DNA of 64,000 nt from an uncultured Prevotellaceae bacterium (GCA_902785695.1 CACZZQ010000002.1:62001-126000); one strand, 5' to 3'; positions 50,944 through 60,895 are shown, numbered from the stretch's first letter. Notes: generated from the letters alone by a model not told the origin. Translations and numbers: made by a program.

Positions 50944-53046
50944 ATGAATATACTCGATCAGGACATCAAATTCTTACCTGGCGTAGGTCCTAATCGCCGG
51001 AAGACGCTCAGCCAGGAACTGGGCATTGAGACCTACGGCCACCTGCTCGAGTATTACCCTTACAAATACGTAGATCGCTCGAAGATCTATAGTGTACGCG
51101 AGCTGACTGGCGATATGCCATTCGTGCAGGTCGTAGGACACATATTGAGTTTCGAGACCTTTGACATGGGGCCTCGCAAGGAGCGTGTGGTAGCTCATTT
51201 CTCTGATGGTACAGGTATTATGGACTTGGTGTGGTTTAACGGTGGCAAATATGCCAAGCAGAACTACAAAATAGGCACAGACTATCTCGTCTTTGGCAAG
51301 CCCAGCGTCTTCAACAACCGCATTCAGGTGCAGCATCCCGATATCGACCTTGCGGAGAACATGGAACTGTCGACGATGGGTATGCAGCCTTACTATAACA
51401 CCACGGAGAAGATGAAGAAGATGGGCATGAACTCCCGTGCTGTGGAGCGACTGACCAAGACGCTTCTGGAAAAGCTGAAAGACCCACTCCCAGAGACCAT
51501 ACCCGACTTCATCACCACCCCACTCCACCTGATGAACCGCGATAAGGCCCTGCGCACGCTACACTATCCGATGAACGCGAAAGACTTGGAACGGGCACGC
51601 GTCAGGATGAAGTTCGAGGAACTGTTCTTCGTACAACTGAATATCTTAAGATATGCCAGCGACCAGCGACGCAAATATCGAGGATTTGTGTTCAACCGCA
51701 TCGGCCCGCTGTTCAATGATTTCTATCAGAAGAACCTGCCTTTTGAACTGACAGGTGCCCAGAAACGTGTAATGCACGAAATCAGGAAGGATATGTGCTC
51801 TGGCCGACAGATGAACCGCCTGCTGCAAGGCGATGTGGGTAGCGGTAAGACATTGGTTGCACTCATGACGATGCTCATCGCTTTAGATAATGGCTATCAG
51901 GCCTGTATCATGGCACCCACGGAAATTCTGGCAGAGCAGCATTTGCAAAGCATCCGTGAGTTCCTGAAAGGGATGCCCATACGGGTGGAACTGCTCACCG
52001 GCATCGTAAAAGGTAAGCGCAGACAGGAGATTCTCGACGGACTCCTTTCTGGCAACGTGCAGATTCTTGTGGGTACGCACGCCGTCATTGAGGATACTGT
52101 GCAATTCGCACAACTGGGGGCGGTGGTCATTGACGAGCAGCACCGTTTCGGCGTGGCACAACGAGCCAAACTATGGGCAAAGACCGACGGGAACACCATC
52201 CCCCACGTGCTGGTGATGACGGCAACGCCCATCCCTCGCACACTGGCAATGACACTCTACGGCGACTTGGACGTGAGCATCATCGACGAATTACCACCAG
52301 GACGCAAGCCCATCCGTACCTCCCATGTATTCGACAACCGCATGACTTCACTCTACGACGGCATCCGCCGACAGATACATGAGGGCCGACAGGTGTATAT
52401 CGTATTCCCACTCATTGAGGAGAGCGAGAAGATAGACCTGAAGAACCTGGAACAGGGTTTTGAAGCATTACGAGAGGCTTTCCCGGAATTCCGTCTGAGC
52501 AAGGTGCACGGCAAGATGAAGCCCAAAGAAAAGGAAGAGGAAATGCAGAAATTCGTCTCTGGAGAGACACAGATTCTCGTTGCTACAACTGTTATTGAGG
52601 TTGGTGTCAATGTACCCAATGCCTCGGTCATGGTCATCCTCGATGCCCAGCGTTTTGGTCTTTCTCAGTTACATCAGCTAAGAGGACGCGTAGGCCGAGG
52701 TGCCGATCAAAGCTTTTGCATCCTCGTCACAACCTACAAACTCAGTGAGGACACCCGCAAGCGCATTGACATCATGTGCGAGACCAACGACGGATTCCGC
52801 ATTGCCGAGGCCGACCTGAAGCTACGCGGTCCCGGCGACTTGGAAGGCACACAACAGAGCGGCATGGCCTTCGACCTGAAGATAGCTAATATTGCGCGCG
52901 ACGGACAGCTGGTGCAACTGGCTCGCGACGAGGCACAGAAGATTATCGATGAAGACCCGCAATGCCAGTCAACAAAATATCAGATGCTTTGGAACAGACT
53001 GCGCGAAATACGTAAGACAAATGTTAATTGGGCGGCCATTTCTTAA
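50944..53046 (+). CDS. recG: ATP-dependent DNA helicase RecG
   Basis: RecG remodels stalled forks and Holliday junctions. The 700-residue protein has the OB wedge domain (about 50-140), helicase motifs I GDVGSGKT (296-303), II DEQH (VVIDEQHRFGV), III VMTATPIPRTLA, and V-VI with QLHQLRGRVGRG. The TRG motif region and C-terminal tail are complete. The start is directly after the ispD stop. Confidence 0.96.
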   Translation: MNILDQDIKFLPGVGPNRRKTLSQELGIETYGHLLEYYPYKYVDRSKIYSVRELTGDMPFVQVVGHILSFETFDMGPRKERVVAHFSDGTGIMDLVWFNGGKYAKQNYKIGTDYLVFGKPSVFNNRIQVQHPDIDLAENMELSTMGMQPYYNTTEKMKKMGMNSRAVERLTKTLLEKLKDPLPETIPDFITTPLHLMNRDKALRTLHYPMNAKDLERARVRMKFEELFFVQLNILRYASDQRRKYRGFVFNRIGPLFNDFYQKNLPFELTGAQKRVMHEIRKDMCSGRQMNRLLQGDVGSGKTLVALMTMLIALDNGYQACIMAPTEILAEQHLQSIREFLKGMPIRVELLTGIVKGKRRQEILDGLLSGNVQILVGTHAVIEDTVQFAQLGAVVIDEQHRFGVAQRAKLWAKTDGNTIPHVLVMTATPIPRTLAMTLYGDLDVSIIDELPPGRKPIRTSHVFDNRMTSLYDGIRRQIHEGRQVYIVFPLIEESEKIDLKNLEQGFEALREAFPEFRLSKVHGKMKPKEKEEEMQKFVSGETQILVATTVIEVGVNVPNASVMVILDAQRFGLSQLHQLRGRVGRGADQSFCILVTTYKLSEDTRKRIDIMCETNDGFRIAEADLKLRGPGDLEGTQQSGMAFDLKIANIARDGQLVQLARDEAQKIIDEDPQCQSTKYQMLWNRLREIRKTNVNWAAIS

Positions 53047-53108
53047 TAATAATGTTAAAAGTATTCAAATAATTGCTACTAATACACTTATTTCTCATAA
53101 ATATTTAC

Positions 53109-53116
53109 TACCTTTG
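53109..53116 (+). promoter_or_regulatory. -7 box of the M23/LysM peptidase gene
   Basis: TACCTTTG followed by CC lies 27 bases before the ATG. Confidence 0.55.
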
Positions 53117-53143
53117 CCCAAAATTATTGACTAACCGGCGATT

Positions 53144-54079
53144 ATGAAAATAAAAAACATAAAGAAATTTGCCTTCATGGCCCTCGCTTCACTTGCAGTG
53201 TTACCTGCTGCAGGTCAGGATCTTTTAGCAAATCAGGCACCTATCGACCGCAAGATTAAAGCAGTTGACTCACTGATGATGCAGCAGCTCCTGATGAACG
53301 AAGTATGGGAATCGCCCGCAGCAGACCTCTATGAGGACTGGGACAACCTGTATGCCCACAAGCAGACCGCACTGCCCGATTCCTTCCGCATCAACCTTCG
53401 CAACTTCTGTATGCCTACCACAAACCGCGTGGTGACATCAAACTTTGGTGCCCGCTGGCGTCGTCAGCACAAGGGACTGGATGTCAAAGTATATATCGGC
53501 GATACCATCCGTGCCGCATTCGACGGCAAGGTACGCGTTGTTCGCTACGAGCGTCGTGGCTACGGCAACTACGTGGTGATTCGTCACCCCAACGGACTGG
53601 AGACCATCTATGCCCATATGTCAAAGCATCTGGTTGGCGAGAACGAGGAAGTACGTGCCGGACAACCTATCGGACTGGGTGGCAACACCGGTCGCAGCAC
53701 AGGCTCACACCTGCATTTCGAGACCCGTCTGTGTGGCGTAGCTCTGAACCCCGCCCTGATGTTCGACTTCAAGAATCAGGACGTTGTAGGCGATGAATGG
53801 ACTTTCAACCGCTCAACTTATAACAGCGAGTCAGCTGAGGCTACCCGTCTGCGCGGAACTGGTGGCGTTTATCGCGGAGGCGATGGTCTTTACGAAACTG
53901 CATCTAAGAGCAGCTATCAGGCTAACAGCGGCGATGTGCGCTACCATAAGGTTAAGAAAGGCGAAACGCTCTCTGCTATTGCAAAAAAACACCACACTAC
54001 CGTTAACGCCCTGTGCAATCTGAACCGCATCAAGAAGACGGTAACGCTCCGTCCCGGTCAGATTCTGAAATATAACTAA
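53144..54079 (+). CDS. Secreted M23 peptidase with C-terminal LysM domain
   Basis: The 311-residue protein has a signal peptide (ends LPAAGQ), an M23 (LytM) domain with the zinc motif HKGLD (His109, Asp113) and SHLHFE (His189, His191), and a LysM module (YHKVKKGETLSAIAKKHHTT to the end). It should cut peptidoglycan cross-bridges or regulate amidases in the periplasm. A second M23 protein without LysM is at 60.2 kb. A terminator follows. Confidence 0.94.
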   Translation: MKIKNIKKFAFMALASLAVLPAAGQDLLANQAPIDRKIKAVDSLMMQQLLMNEVWESPAADLYEDWDNLYAHKQTALPDSFRINLRNFCMPTTNRVVTSNFGARWRRQHKGLDVKVYIGDTIRAAFDGKVRVVRYERRGYGNYVVIRHPNGLETIYAHMSKHLVGENEEVRAGQPIGLGGNTGRSTGSHLHFETRLCGVALNPALMFDFKNQDVVGDEWTFNRSTYNSESAEATRLRGTGGVYRGGDGLYETASKSSYQANSGDVRYHKVKKGETLSAIAKKHHTTVNALCNLNRIKKTVTLRPGQILKYN

Positions 54080-54103
54080 GCATTTACACCTTATTATATA
54101 TAT

Positions 54104-54137
54104 AAGGCTTTAGGCGGAAACCTAAGGCCTTATTTTT
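54104..54137 (+). terminator. Intrinsic terminator after the M23/LysM gene
   Basis: An 11-base stem, AAGGCTTTAGG (54104-54114) with CCTAAGGCCTT (54121-54131), with one G-T pair, is followed by ATTTTTT. Confidence 0.85.
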
Positions 54138-54174
54138 TATGCCAACAAATGCAGAAAAAAACTTGACAAAATAC

Positions 54175-54205
54175 TTTGTCGTTTCACTAATTTTTCCTAC
54201 TTTTG
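54175..54205 (+). promoter_or_regulatory. Promoter of the aquaporin gene
   Basis: TTTG (54175-54178) and TACTTTTG (54198-54205) are 19 bases apart. The transcript would begin within TTTGCAGCCAACT, next to the half REP-like element. Confidence 0.7.
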
Positions 54206-54231
54206 CAGCCAACTCTAGGAGCGCGGGCATC
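54202..54231 (+). repeat. Half copy of the GC-rich REP-like element
   Basis: TTTGCAGCCAACTCTAGG followed by AGCGCGGGCATC matches 11983-12012 at all but three positions, including the 13 bases before the inverted repeat. The second arm is missing. Confidence 0.65.
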
Positions 54232-54294
54232 AAGGACTGAACCTTGTTAATTAAAAATCGTTTAACCCATAATTAAATCTTATCATTAACAATT

Positions 54295-54936
54295 ATGAAA
54301 AAGTATCTTGCAGAAATGGTGGGCACTATGGTGCTCGTGTTGATGGGCTGCGGCGTGGCCGTTAGCCTGGGTTGTAATCCTATTAGTAATATTCCCGCTG
54401 TGGTAGGCACAGCCTTTGCCTTCGGACTGGCTGTTGTGGCTATGGCCTACACCATTGGAGGAATATCCGGCTGTCATATCAATCCTGCCATCTCACTGGG
54501 ATGTTTCCTCAGCGGGCGCATGAGCGGCAAAGACTGTGCCATGTACATCATCTTCCAGATTATCGGTGCCTTTATCGGTTCTGCCCTGCTGGCACTTCTC
54601 ACAGCCAATGTCTCAGAACTTGAGGGAACAGGAGCCAACGATCTTCAGGCCGGAGTATCAATAGCCGGTGGCTTGCTGGCAGAAATCATCTTCACCTGCG
54701 TATTCGTGCTGGTGGTGCTTGGAGCCACTGCCAAGACCAACGGTGCCACCAACAACTTTGCTGGATTAGCCATTGGCCTGTCGCTGGTACTTGTTCATCT
54801 GGTGTGCATCCGCTATACGGGTACTTCCGTGAACCCAGCTCGCTCTATTGCCCCAGCTATCTTCCAGGGCGGCACAGCACTGGCCAACCTCTGGATCTTC
54901 ATCGTCGGGCATAAAATCGACCATATTACTGAGTAA
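54295..54936 (+). CDS. aqpZ: Aquaporin (AqpZ-like) with shortened C-terminus
   Basis: This inner-membrane water channel of the MIP family shows both pore motifs, GCHINPAISLG (about 59-69) and GTSVNPARSIAPA, and five full helices. At 213 residues it is about 15-20 shorter than usual. The sixth helix begins LWIFIVG but ends in HKIDHITE, residues encoded by the terminator stem. It may be a truncated but possibly still folded channel. Confidence 0.9.
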   Translation: MKKYLAEMVGTMVLVLMGCGVAVSLGCNPISNIPAVVGTAFAFGLAVVAMAYTIGGISGCHINPAISLGCFLSGRMSGKDCAMYIIFQIIGAFIGSALLALLTANVSELEGTGANDLQAGVSIAGGLLAEIIFTCVFVLVVLGATAKTNGATNNFAGLAIGLSLVLVHLVCIRYTGTSVNPARSIAPAIFQGGTALANLWIFIVGHKIDHITE

Positions 54937-54954
54937 CATGGTCGATTTTATTTT
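54913..54954 (+). terminator. Terminator overlapping the aquaporin stop
   Basis: A perfect 12-bp stem joins 54913-54924 to 54938-54949, followed by ATTTT. The last codons of aqpZ form the left arm. Confidence 0.85.
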
Positions 54955-55000
54955 GTAATATCGTCTATTTGACAATATGAAGGATGCTCATTGGCATCAT

Positions 55001-56575
55001 TTACTGCGCTGCTTTCTCACTTGAAAGGTACATTCCGACAGCCTCGATAAGGCCCTTATAAGTAGACTTATAAGCCACGATAGTCAGTTTGTCGCCATAG
55101 GTAAGGCCCAGCTCACCGAACTGTCCCTTAGCACCGCCCCAGCCTTTGGTCACACCATATACATAGACGGCATTGCCAGCCGCATCGACCAGATAGAAGT
55201 TACCATATTGAGTGACATCATCCTTGGCACCCAGAGCCTTTTCGTCTTCGGAAGTCTGACGGATGGTACCCGAAAGGAGATAATATTTCTCATTGCTGTC
55301 CTCAACATTGACAAAGTCGGCAATGCTGATCTCGGTCACTGCATACTTCACTGCCTCCAAGGCACCGCTAACCAACTGAGGCGTTTCCTTATAGACACCA
55401 CGCTTTCCGCTTACAGTCACCACGTCGCCAACCTTGGCCTCGGTGCCGGTAAAGCCATTGGGTTGGTAGACGAGCACCTCACCGGTATGATCCTTGATAT
55501 AGAAGCCACTTACGTTTTCCTTGTAATAATACAGGTTAGAAACGATTCCCGTCAGGCGATACTGCGCATCGCCTACCTCGGCAGCGAGGAAGTCACCGAC
55601 AGTCACTTCGGAAATAGTACCCTGCTGTACGAATGTATAGCTAAGTTTAGTAGTAGAGCCATCTTTTGTCGTCGAGAAGTTAATCACACCTGCACGCTCA
55701 CCCGCATCATTAGCAGAGATATTGAAGCGAACGATAGCCGTGTCGGCTGGATTAGGCTCTACAGCGGTCTCTTTACCCTGCCAAATATCCATACCGGCAA
55801 AATGAATCCACTCCTGATATGCCTCGTCAACCGAAGGTGCAAGAGCAAAGCCCTTGTAGGCCACCTTTACCTCTAACACACCGCCTTCCTTCTTCAAGGT
55901 GTCGGCTGGGGAAAGAATCTTTGCAAGTGACTTTTCGATGTCAACCACTTCAACATTTACCAGTTCTACAACGTCTTTATAGGTGGTCTTAGGACCAACT
56001 ACCGTAATCACATCGCCCACTTCAAGTCCCCAGCTTGCCACTGGATTATTAGCTTCTTTGCCATCCTTGTCGAGAGTACCATACAGATAGATCTGGCCTG
56101 TCTCATCGGCAATGTCAATATTACCATATTTTGTATTGCGGATGGATACAATGTGACCTTTCACTTTGTAGGTCTTGCCGTCAGCACCGTCAATCACTTC
56201 CTTGCAGGTAGCAAGAGTTGCAACCGTCTTTCCCTGAATCACATTGACTTCTTGAACTAACGAACCGCTGACAATACGAAGCGACGCATTACGACCTTCA
56301 AGCGTTTCAGGGGCAGAGAAATTGATCACTGTCTGGCCAGCGCCGCCCGAAGTAGGGCTGACAGTTAGCCAGCTGGGGATATCGTCAGCCTCAAAGGTCC
56401 AGTCGGCTGCTGCCGTCAAAGTAATTGAGGCAGAGCTACCGGTCTTTTCCAGAGAGACGAAGGATTGTGACACGCGCAAGTCGCCAAGTTGAGCCACATC
56501 GTCATCATCATCGCAGCCCACTACTACCATTGCTAAGGCTGCCAGCAAAAACGGGAAAAAATATTTAATTTTCAT
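55001..56575 (-). CDS. Surface lipoprotein with BACON-like and OB-fold domains (DUF5689-like)
   Basis: The 524-residue lipoprotein has Cys21 followed by DDDDD, an acidic stretch like the Bacteroidetes surface-export signal. Residues 32-110 form a BACON/Ig-like module (ASITLTAAADWTFEADDIPSWLTVSPTSGGAGQTVINFSA), and a second one lies near 225-310. Three OB-fold-like segments follow the pattern YKVKGHIVSIRNTKYGNIDIADETGQIYLYG, YRLTGIVSNLYYYKENVSGFYIKDHTGEVLVY, YLLSGTIRQTSE. It lies directly downstream of the TonB receptor and is probably its surface partner. OB folds suggest nucleic-acid or glycan binding. Confidence 0.8.
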   Translation of the reverse strand: MKIKYFFPFLLAALAMVVVGCDDDDDVAQLGDLRVSQSFVSLEKTGSSASITLTAAADWTFEADDIPSWLTVSPTSGGAGQTVINFSAPETLEGRNASLRIVSGSLVQEVNVIQGKTVATLATCKEVIDGADGKTYKVKGHIVSIRNTKYGNIDIADETGQIYLYGTLDKDGKEANNPVASWGLEVGDVITVVGPKTTYKDVVELVNVEVVDIEKSLAKILSPADTLKKEGGVLEVKVAYKGFALAPSVDEAYQEWIHFAGMDIWQGKETAVEPNPADTAIVRFNISANDAGERAGVINFSTTKDGSTTKLSYTFVQQGTISEVTVGDFLAAEVGDAQYRLTGIVSNLYYYKENVSGFYIKDHTGEVLVYQPNGFTGTEAKVGDVVTVSGKRGVYKETPQLVSGALEAVKYAVTEISIADFVNVEDSNEKYYLLSGTIRQTSEDEKALGAKDDVTQYGNFYLVDAAGNAVYVYGVTKGWGGAKGQFGELGLTYGDKLTIVAYKSTYKGLIEAVGMYLSSEKAAQ

Positions 56576-56633
56576 TTTCTTCTATTGTTTCTGGTTACTT
56601 ATTCTTTTTCTTCAATCAAGCATACATCGGCCA

Positions 56634-59600
56634 TTACCTTGTCTGAGAGTCAAGCTGAGCACGCAGGCGATTCACTTCGGAATTGAGACGCTCAATCTCA
56701 GAATTGTCCTTAACAATGGACTTCAAACCGTTGTCACAATCACAATCAGCATCGCGCTTGCCCTCAAAGATGTACTTCGCACCTACACTGGCATACCAGC
56801 ACTGACCGGCACTATGATATGGCTGCCAGATTTCAGTGCTACCGCTAACTGCCTTCGGTGTAGAGAAAGTGGCATAGCCCTCGGCATCTACACCCTCATA
56901 CTTCAGCACCTTGGTATCATAGTTTGTTCCCGTAATGGCAGGATTCATATACTTTGCCACGCCCCATGATGAATTAAAGAAGTTCAGTACGTTCTTCACA
57001 TCAAGACTCAACTGCAGCGTATTGGTAGTCTTGCCCAGACAAACCTTGAAGTCATGCTTGTAGCTGAAGTCCACTCGGTGAACCCAAGGATTATAGCCGC
57101 TATATGCCTCGGCATACTCACCCTGATGGTCGCTCAGATAGTCATCCTGATGAACAAATTCCATGAATCGGGTCATATCATCCTTGGAGGTGAAGCGGAA
57201 GTCCTTTCCACCCTGCAGGTTGCCGTTGGCATCGTAGTAGCCAACCTGTCCGTCGGTAGGAATATAAATCAAGTCGTAGGGCTGTCCGTCGCCATTCATA
57301 TCGTTGGACAGGATATAAGAATAGGCCCAGTTGCCACGGCTGGCCTCGTAGACGAAGCTATAGTGATTACTGCACTTGTCGTGAATGGTTGCTGAAGCAA
57401 TCAGACGGTCGGGTGTAACAAACTGAGAATTGTGCAGTTTCAAATTGTTTGGACCTTCCACTGAAGGAATGTAGATGAAGGCCGACTTTGCATTAGAGCC
57501 TGGCATACCTGTGATTTCCTTCTGAACGGTATGGGTATAGGCAGCAAACAAGTCAATCCATTCTGCAGGCTTGGCATTCAACTCAATGGTTCCTGTCCAT
57601 CCATAACCCTTGCTCGTATTGCTAAGCACATAAGAAGTTGGCAAATCTACAGTATTGCCAGCGTCATTGACATAAGTATTCTTGTAATTCTGATAGATAG
57701 CGCGGTTGTCAACACCATTGAAGCGTGCGTAGCCACCAAGGTCGCGGACACTCCAGTCAGAGATATACATACCATTAATCGTCTTGTTGAAGATAAACTC
57801 ACCCGTAACGGTGAAGGGGAAGCTTACAGGAATCTGGTAGTCAATAGCTATTGATGACTTCCAAACCTGAGGCAACTTGAAATCGCTCACGATACCTGTG
57901 TCGATACTCTTAGAGCCCGTCGTTACATTCTCTTCACCCAAACCGTTGTCAATGATAAACTGGCGTAAGCCCGTGCGAGTGGTAAGGTCGTAGGTCTGCC
58001 CACCGCTTACGAAATTATTCAGCGGCTGACCGCCGAAGAGAGCCAAGTCTGCTGCTTTTGTTATCTTCAAGTTGTTCTGGAACATACCTGAACCCTGAGG
58101 CAGGTTAGTGAAGAACACCAAGGGGATACGGCCAGAGAAGAGGCCGGTACCACCACGAACCTTCAAACGCTTGTTGCCAAACACATCCCATGTGAAGCCG
58201 AGACGTGGCGAGAACGTGTAGCTATTAGAGGGCCAACTGCCTGTATCTATACGGCGGCCATTATAGTCCAAATTATAGATCGCCTCATTGAACTTCAAGT
58301 CATTGTTATCGAAGAACAGGCCATCAACACGCAAGCCATAAGTCAGCTTGAACCGGTCGGTCATGTTCCACTCATCCTGCAGGTAAACACCTAACTTATT
58401 ATAGGTCACCTGACTGGCGGGGTCGTCAACACCATTGTAACCATAGGTATAGGTCACCGCCTTAGGTGTAGCAAAGGTCATCAAGTCAGTAATGCTGCCA
58501 TAACTGAAGTTGCCTGTACCGTTACGCTGATAGTGATTCTCTGCACGCTGGAACTCATAGTTCACACCAGCGGTAATCGTATGGTTGCCCAAGAAATACT
58601 TAACATCGTCTTTAGCTGTCCATACCTTATTATATACGGCATTGTGCAACGTGTACAACTCATAGCCCAAAGACATATAGTTGCCATCCGCACCATCAAA
58701 GATATCCATGAAGGGGAACTCAGCCGAATCTGAGAAACGGACAGGATCCTCCATATATGAATAGGTCACCATCAGCTCGTTAGAAAGATTGTCGGTCAGG
58801 CGGCTATTCAAGTCAAGTGCGAAAGTATTTACAGTATTGTCCTGTCCATAGATAGAATTAGCGAAGGCCATAGAATAAAGTGAGTTACGGCCATAAGGTA
58901 CAGTAACACCATCATTACTTGTGGCACTTGGCATCGACCAGTTGCGGTTCTTAGTAAAATTATAGCGTGCCGACAAGTGGTGACGATCCGTAATATTCCA
59001 GTCAACACGGGCCAATACCTTGTAGTTGGTCTTGTCGCGTGTATAGTCTGTCCACGAACCTGTATCATAGCCATAGGTGTCTTTCATCCAAGTGGACACA
59101 GCCTCCAGGTCCTGAAGTGATGTACGAGAAATATAGTTCTTCTCATCGTAAGAGCCATTGTCAGAGCCACGCCAACGGTTGATAACAGTAGGCGACTTCA
59201 TCATTTCGCCATTCACGAAGAAGAACAGCTTGTTCTTGATGATAGGGCCACCAAGCGTAAAGCCATAGGTTGTGGTCTTGTCGCGCTCACGCATACCGGC
59301 GATTTGCTCACGGTCAATAGCGTCACCCTGCATATTCTCGTTCTTATGATAGACATAAGCCGAACCCTTGAAGGTATTGGTACCACTCTTGGTAATAGCG
59401 TTTACACCACCACCGATGAAGTTGGTCTGACGTACATCGAAAGGAGAGATAACCACCTGCATTTCCTCAATAGCATCAATCGAGATGGGGTTACCACCAC
59501 CAGGAAGATTCTCTGTAAGACCAAAGTTGTTGTTGAAATTGGCACCATCAACAGTAAAGTTGGTCATTTTACCATTACCACCAGCAAAGCTCATGCCGTT

Positions 59601-60098
59601 GCCCCCATAAGGTGAAAGACGGGTAACGTCGGTGATAGAGCGATTCACCGTTGGCAAGTTCGATATTTGTGCTGCCGTGATGTTCGTTGACGCACCTGTC
59701 TTCTCTGCAGCAAACTTTGATGCCTTACCACTGATGACCACCTCCGTCAACTCTGTAGAGTTCTCAGAAAGCCATACATTAAGCCTGTAAGTCTCACCCA
59801 AGACAAGCGTAACGCCCTTAACGGTCTTTGACTCGAAGCCGATGTAGGATACTGTCACCTCGTATGGGCCACCGGTACGCATACCCTGGATGGTGTAACG
59901 ACCTGAGGTGTTAGTCACTGCCGAATAACGTGTTCCAGAAGGCGTATGTACGGCCACTACTGTTGCACCGATAACTTCCTCTCCTTTTTCAGAATCGAAA
60001 GTCACCTTACCAGTCATACTGGAAGTTGTTACTTGTGCCATAGCCGTTAACGAAATAGTTAACAGTAACGACACCAGAAAAAATAGTTTCTTCTGCAT
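56634..60098 (-). CDS. Oar-type TonB-dependent outer-membrane receptor
   Basis: After a signal peptide (MQKKLFFLVSLLLTISLTAMAQ) comes a carboxypeptidase-regulatory-like domain (residues 25-110), the plug (TNITAAQISNLPTVNRSITDVTRLSPYGGNGMSFAGG) and a beta-barrel to about 1115. The final 35 residues form a short coiled coil (SEIERLNSEVNRLRAQLDSQ), unusual behind a barrel. The ATG at 60098 is used; the longer frame to 60158 crosses the TATTTTTG box. Oar-like receptors import large ligands. The OB-fold lipoprotein follows after 58 bases. The ligand is unknown. Confidence 0.92.
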   Translation of the reverse strand: MQKKLFFLVSLLLTISLTAMAQVTTSSMTGKVTFDSEKGEEVIGATVVAVHTPSGTRYSAVTNTSGRYTIQGMRTGGPYEVTVSYIGFESKTVKGVTLVLGETYRLNVWLSENSTELTEVVISGKASKFAAEKTGASTNITAAQISNLPTVNRSITDVTRLSPYGGNGMSFAGGNGKMTNFTVDGANFNNNFGLTENLPGGGNPISIDAIEEMQVVISPFDVRQTNFIGGGVNAITKSGTNTFKGSAYVYHKNENMQGDAIDREQIAGMRERDKTTTYGFTLGGPIIKNKLFFFVNGEMMKSPTVINRWRGSDNGSYDEKNYISRTSLQDLEAVSTWMKDTYGYDTGSWTDYTRDKTNYKVLARVDWNITDRHHLSARYNFTKNRNWSMPSATSNDGVTVPYGRNSLYSMAFANSIYGQDNTVNTFALDLNSRLTDNLSNELMVTYSYMEDPVRFSDSAEFPFMDIFDGADGNYMSLGYELYTLHNAVYNKVWTAKDDVKYFLGNHTITAGVNYEFQRAENHYQRNGTGNFSYGSITDLMTFATPKAVTYTYGYNGVDDPASQVTYNKLGVYLQDEWNMTDRFKLTYGLRVDGLFFDNNDLKFNEAIYNLDYNGRRIDTGSWPSNSYTFSPRLGFTWDVFGNKRLKVRGGTGLFSGRIPLVFFTNLPQGSGMFQNNLKITKAADLALFGGQPLNNFVSGGQTYDLTTRTGLRQFIIDNGLGEENVTTGSKSIDTGIVSDFKLPQVWKSSIAIDYQIPVSFPFTVTGEFIFNKTINGMYISDWSVRDLGGYARFNGVDNRAIYQNYKNTYVNDAGNTVDLPTSYVLSNTSKGYGWTGTIELNAKPAEWIDLFAAYTHTVQKEITGMPGSNAKSAFIYIPSVEGPNNLKLHNSQFVTPDRLIASATIHDKCSNHYSFVYEASRGNWAYSYILSNDMNGDGQPYDLIYIPTDGQVGYYDANGNLQGGKDFRFTSKDDMTRFMEFVHQDDYLSDHQGEYAEAYSGYNPWVHRVDFSYKHDFKVCLGKTTNTLQLSLDVKNVLNFFNSSWGVAKYMNPAITGTNYDTKVLKYEGVDAEGYATFSTPKAVSGSTEIWQPYHSAGQCWYASVGAKYIFEGKRDADCDCDNGLKSIVKDNSEIERLNSEVNRLRAQLDSQTR

Positions 60099-60135
60099 AA
60101 AGTTGTTTGTTTTTACGGTTATCAAAAATCTGCTG

Positions 60136-60143
60136 CAAAAATA
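60136..60143 (-). promoter_or_regulatory. -7 box of the TonB receptor gene
   Basis: Minus-strand TATTTTTG followed by C ends 37 bases before the ATG at 60098. No good -33 box is visible. Confidence 0.5.
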
Positions 60144-60190
60144 CGGAAAAATTTCCATATTTTTGCATTTCTTACAGACTTTTTTCAGTA

Positions 60191-60895
60191 TTATTTGATA
60201 ATCGTGACCTGACCACTCCGATTGAACTGTAAAGAGTGGCGACGGAGCTGACGGGTGTCGTGATTGAAGAGCAGTTGAGAGTTGTAATGCCGACCAGCAA
60301 CTCGTATCTCAAAATGCACATGATGGGTAGTGGCACGCCCTGTGCTACCCTCTAATGCCACGGGCTGTCCCACCTCGACGTAATCGCCCGTCCGCACCAG
60401 GTTCCTGGCATTATGGCTATAGAGTGTGGTAAGTCCGTTCATGTGACGGATCTGCACGCAGTTGCCATAGTCAGCAAAAGGTTCCGACATCACCACCACA
60501 CCGGCAAAGACGGCCCGGATGGTATCGTTAGGGAAACTCTTGATATCGGTGCCGGAATGATGTCCACCACCACGCCCGCCATAAGAGCTGATGACGGAAG
60601 AAGAGCTCAACAGGTAGCACCAGTCGCTATCTGCGAAATTTCTCAGATGAACGGTGAACTGCTCACCACCACCAAAGGGGTCGTAAACCGCACTTCCCGA
60701 TACAACGGGCCGAAAGGCGGGCCGTTGCATCGAGAAGTCAGTCTTAAAAGGGAATGGGGGAAAGCTCTCGAAGGTATCGAAGTCAATCATCGCAGACCGA
60801 TAGCCTGGGGGCTGCAGAGGCGACTGAGCCAATGAGGGCACAGCGGCCTGCAACAGCAGGAAAACGGTTATGACAAATCGCGGGAGTGACTTCAT
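60191..60895 (-). CDS. Secreted M23-family peptidase
   Basis: The 234-residue protein has a signal peptide (ends VPSLAQ) and an M23 domain: [27 protein letters not shown] and the second zinc motif HHVHFEIRV. There is no LysM. The start overlaps the obg stop by four bases, so it is translated from the obg transcript. Expected role is periplasmic peptidoglycan hydrolysis or amidase activation. Confidence 0.9.
   Translation of the reverse strand: MKSLPRFVITVFLLLQAAVPSLAQSPLQPPGYRSAMIDFDTFESFPPFPFKTDFSMQRPAFRPVVSGSAVYDPFGGGEQFTVHLRNFADSDWCYLLSSSSVISSYGGRGGGHHSGTDIKSFPNDTIRAVFAGVVVMSEPFADYGNCVQIRHMNGLTTLYSHNARNLVRTGDYVEVGQPVALEGSTGRATTHHVHFEIRVAGRHYNSQLLFNHDTRQLRRHSLQFNRSGQVTIIK

Noticed and set aside
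60158-60165. Plus-strand TATTTTTG promoter box
   Set aside because: It points into the end of a minus-strand peptidase gene with no plus-strand gene behind it; AT-rich chance match.
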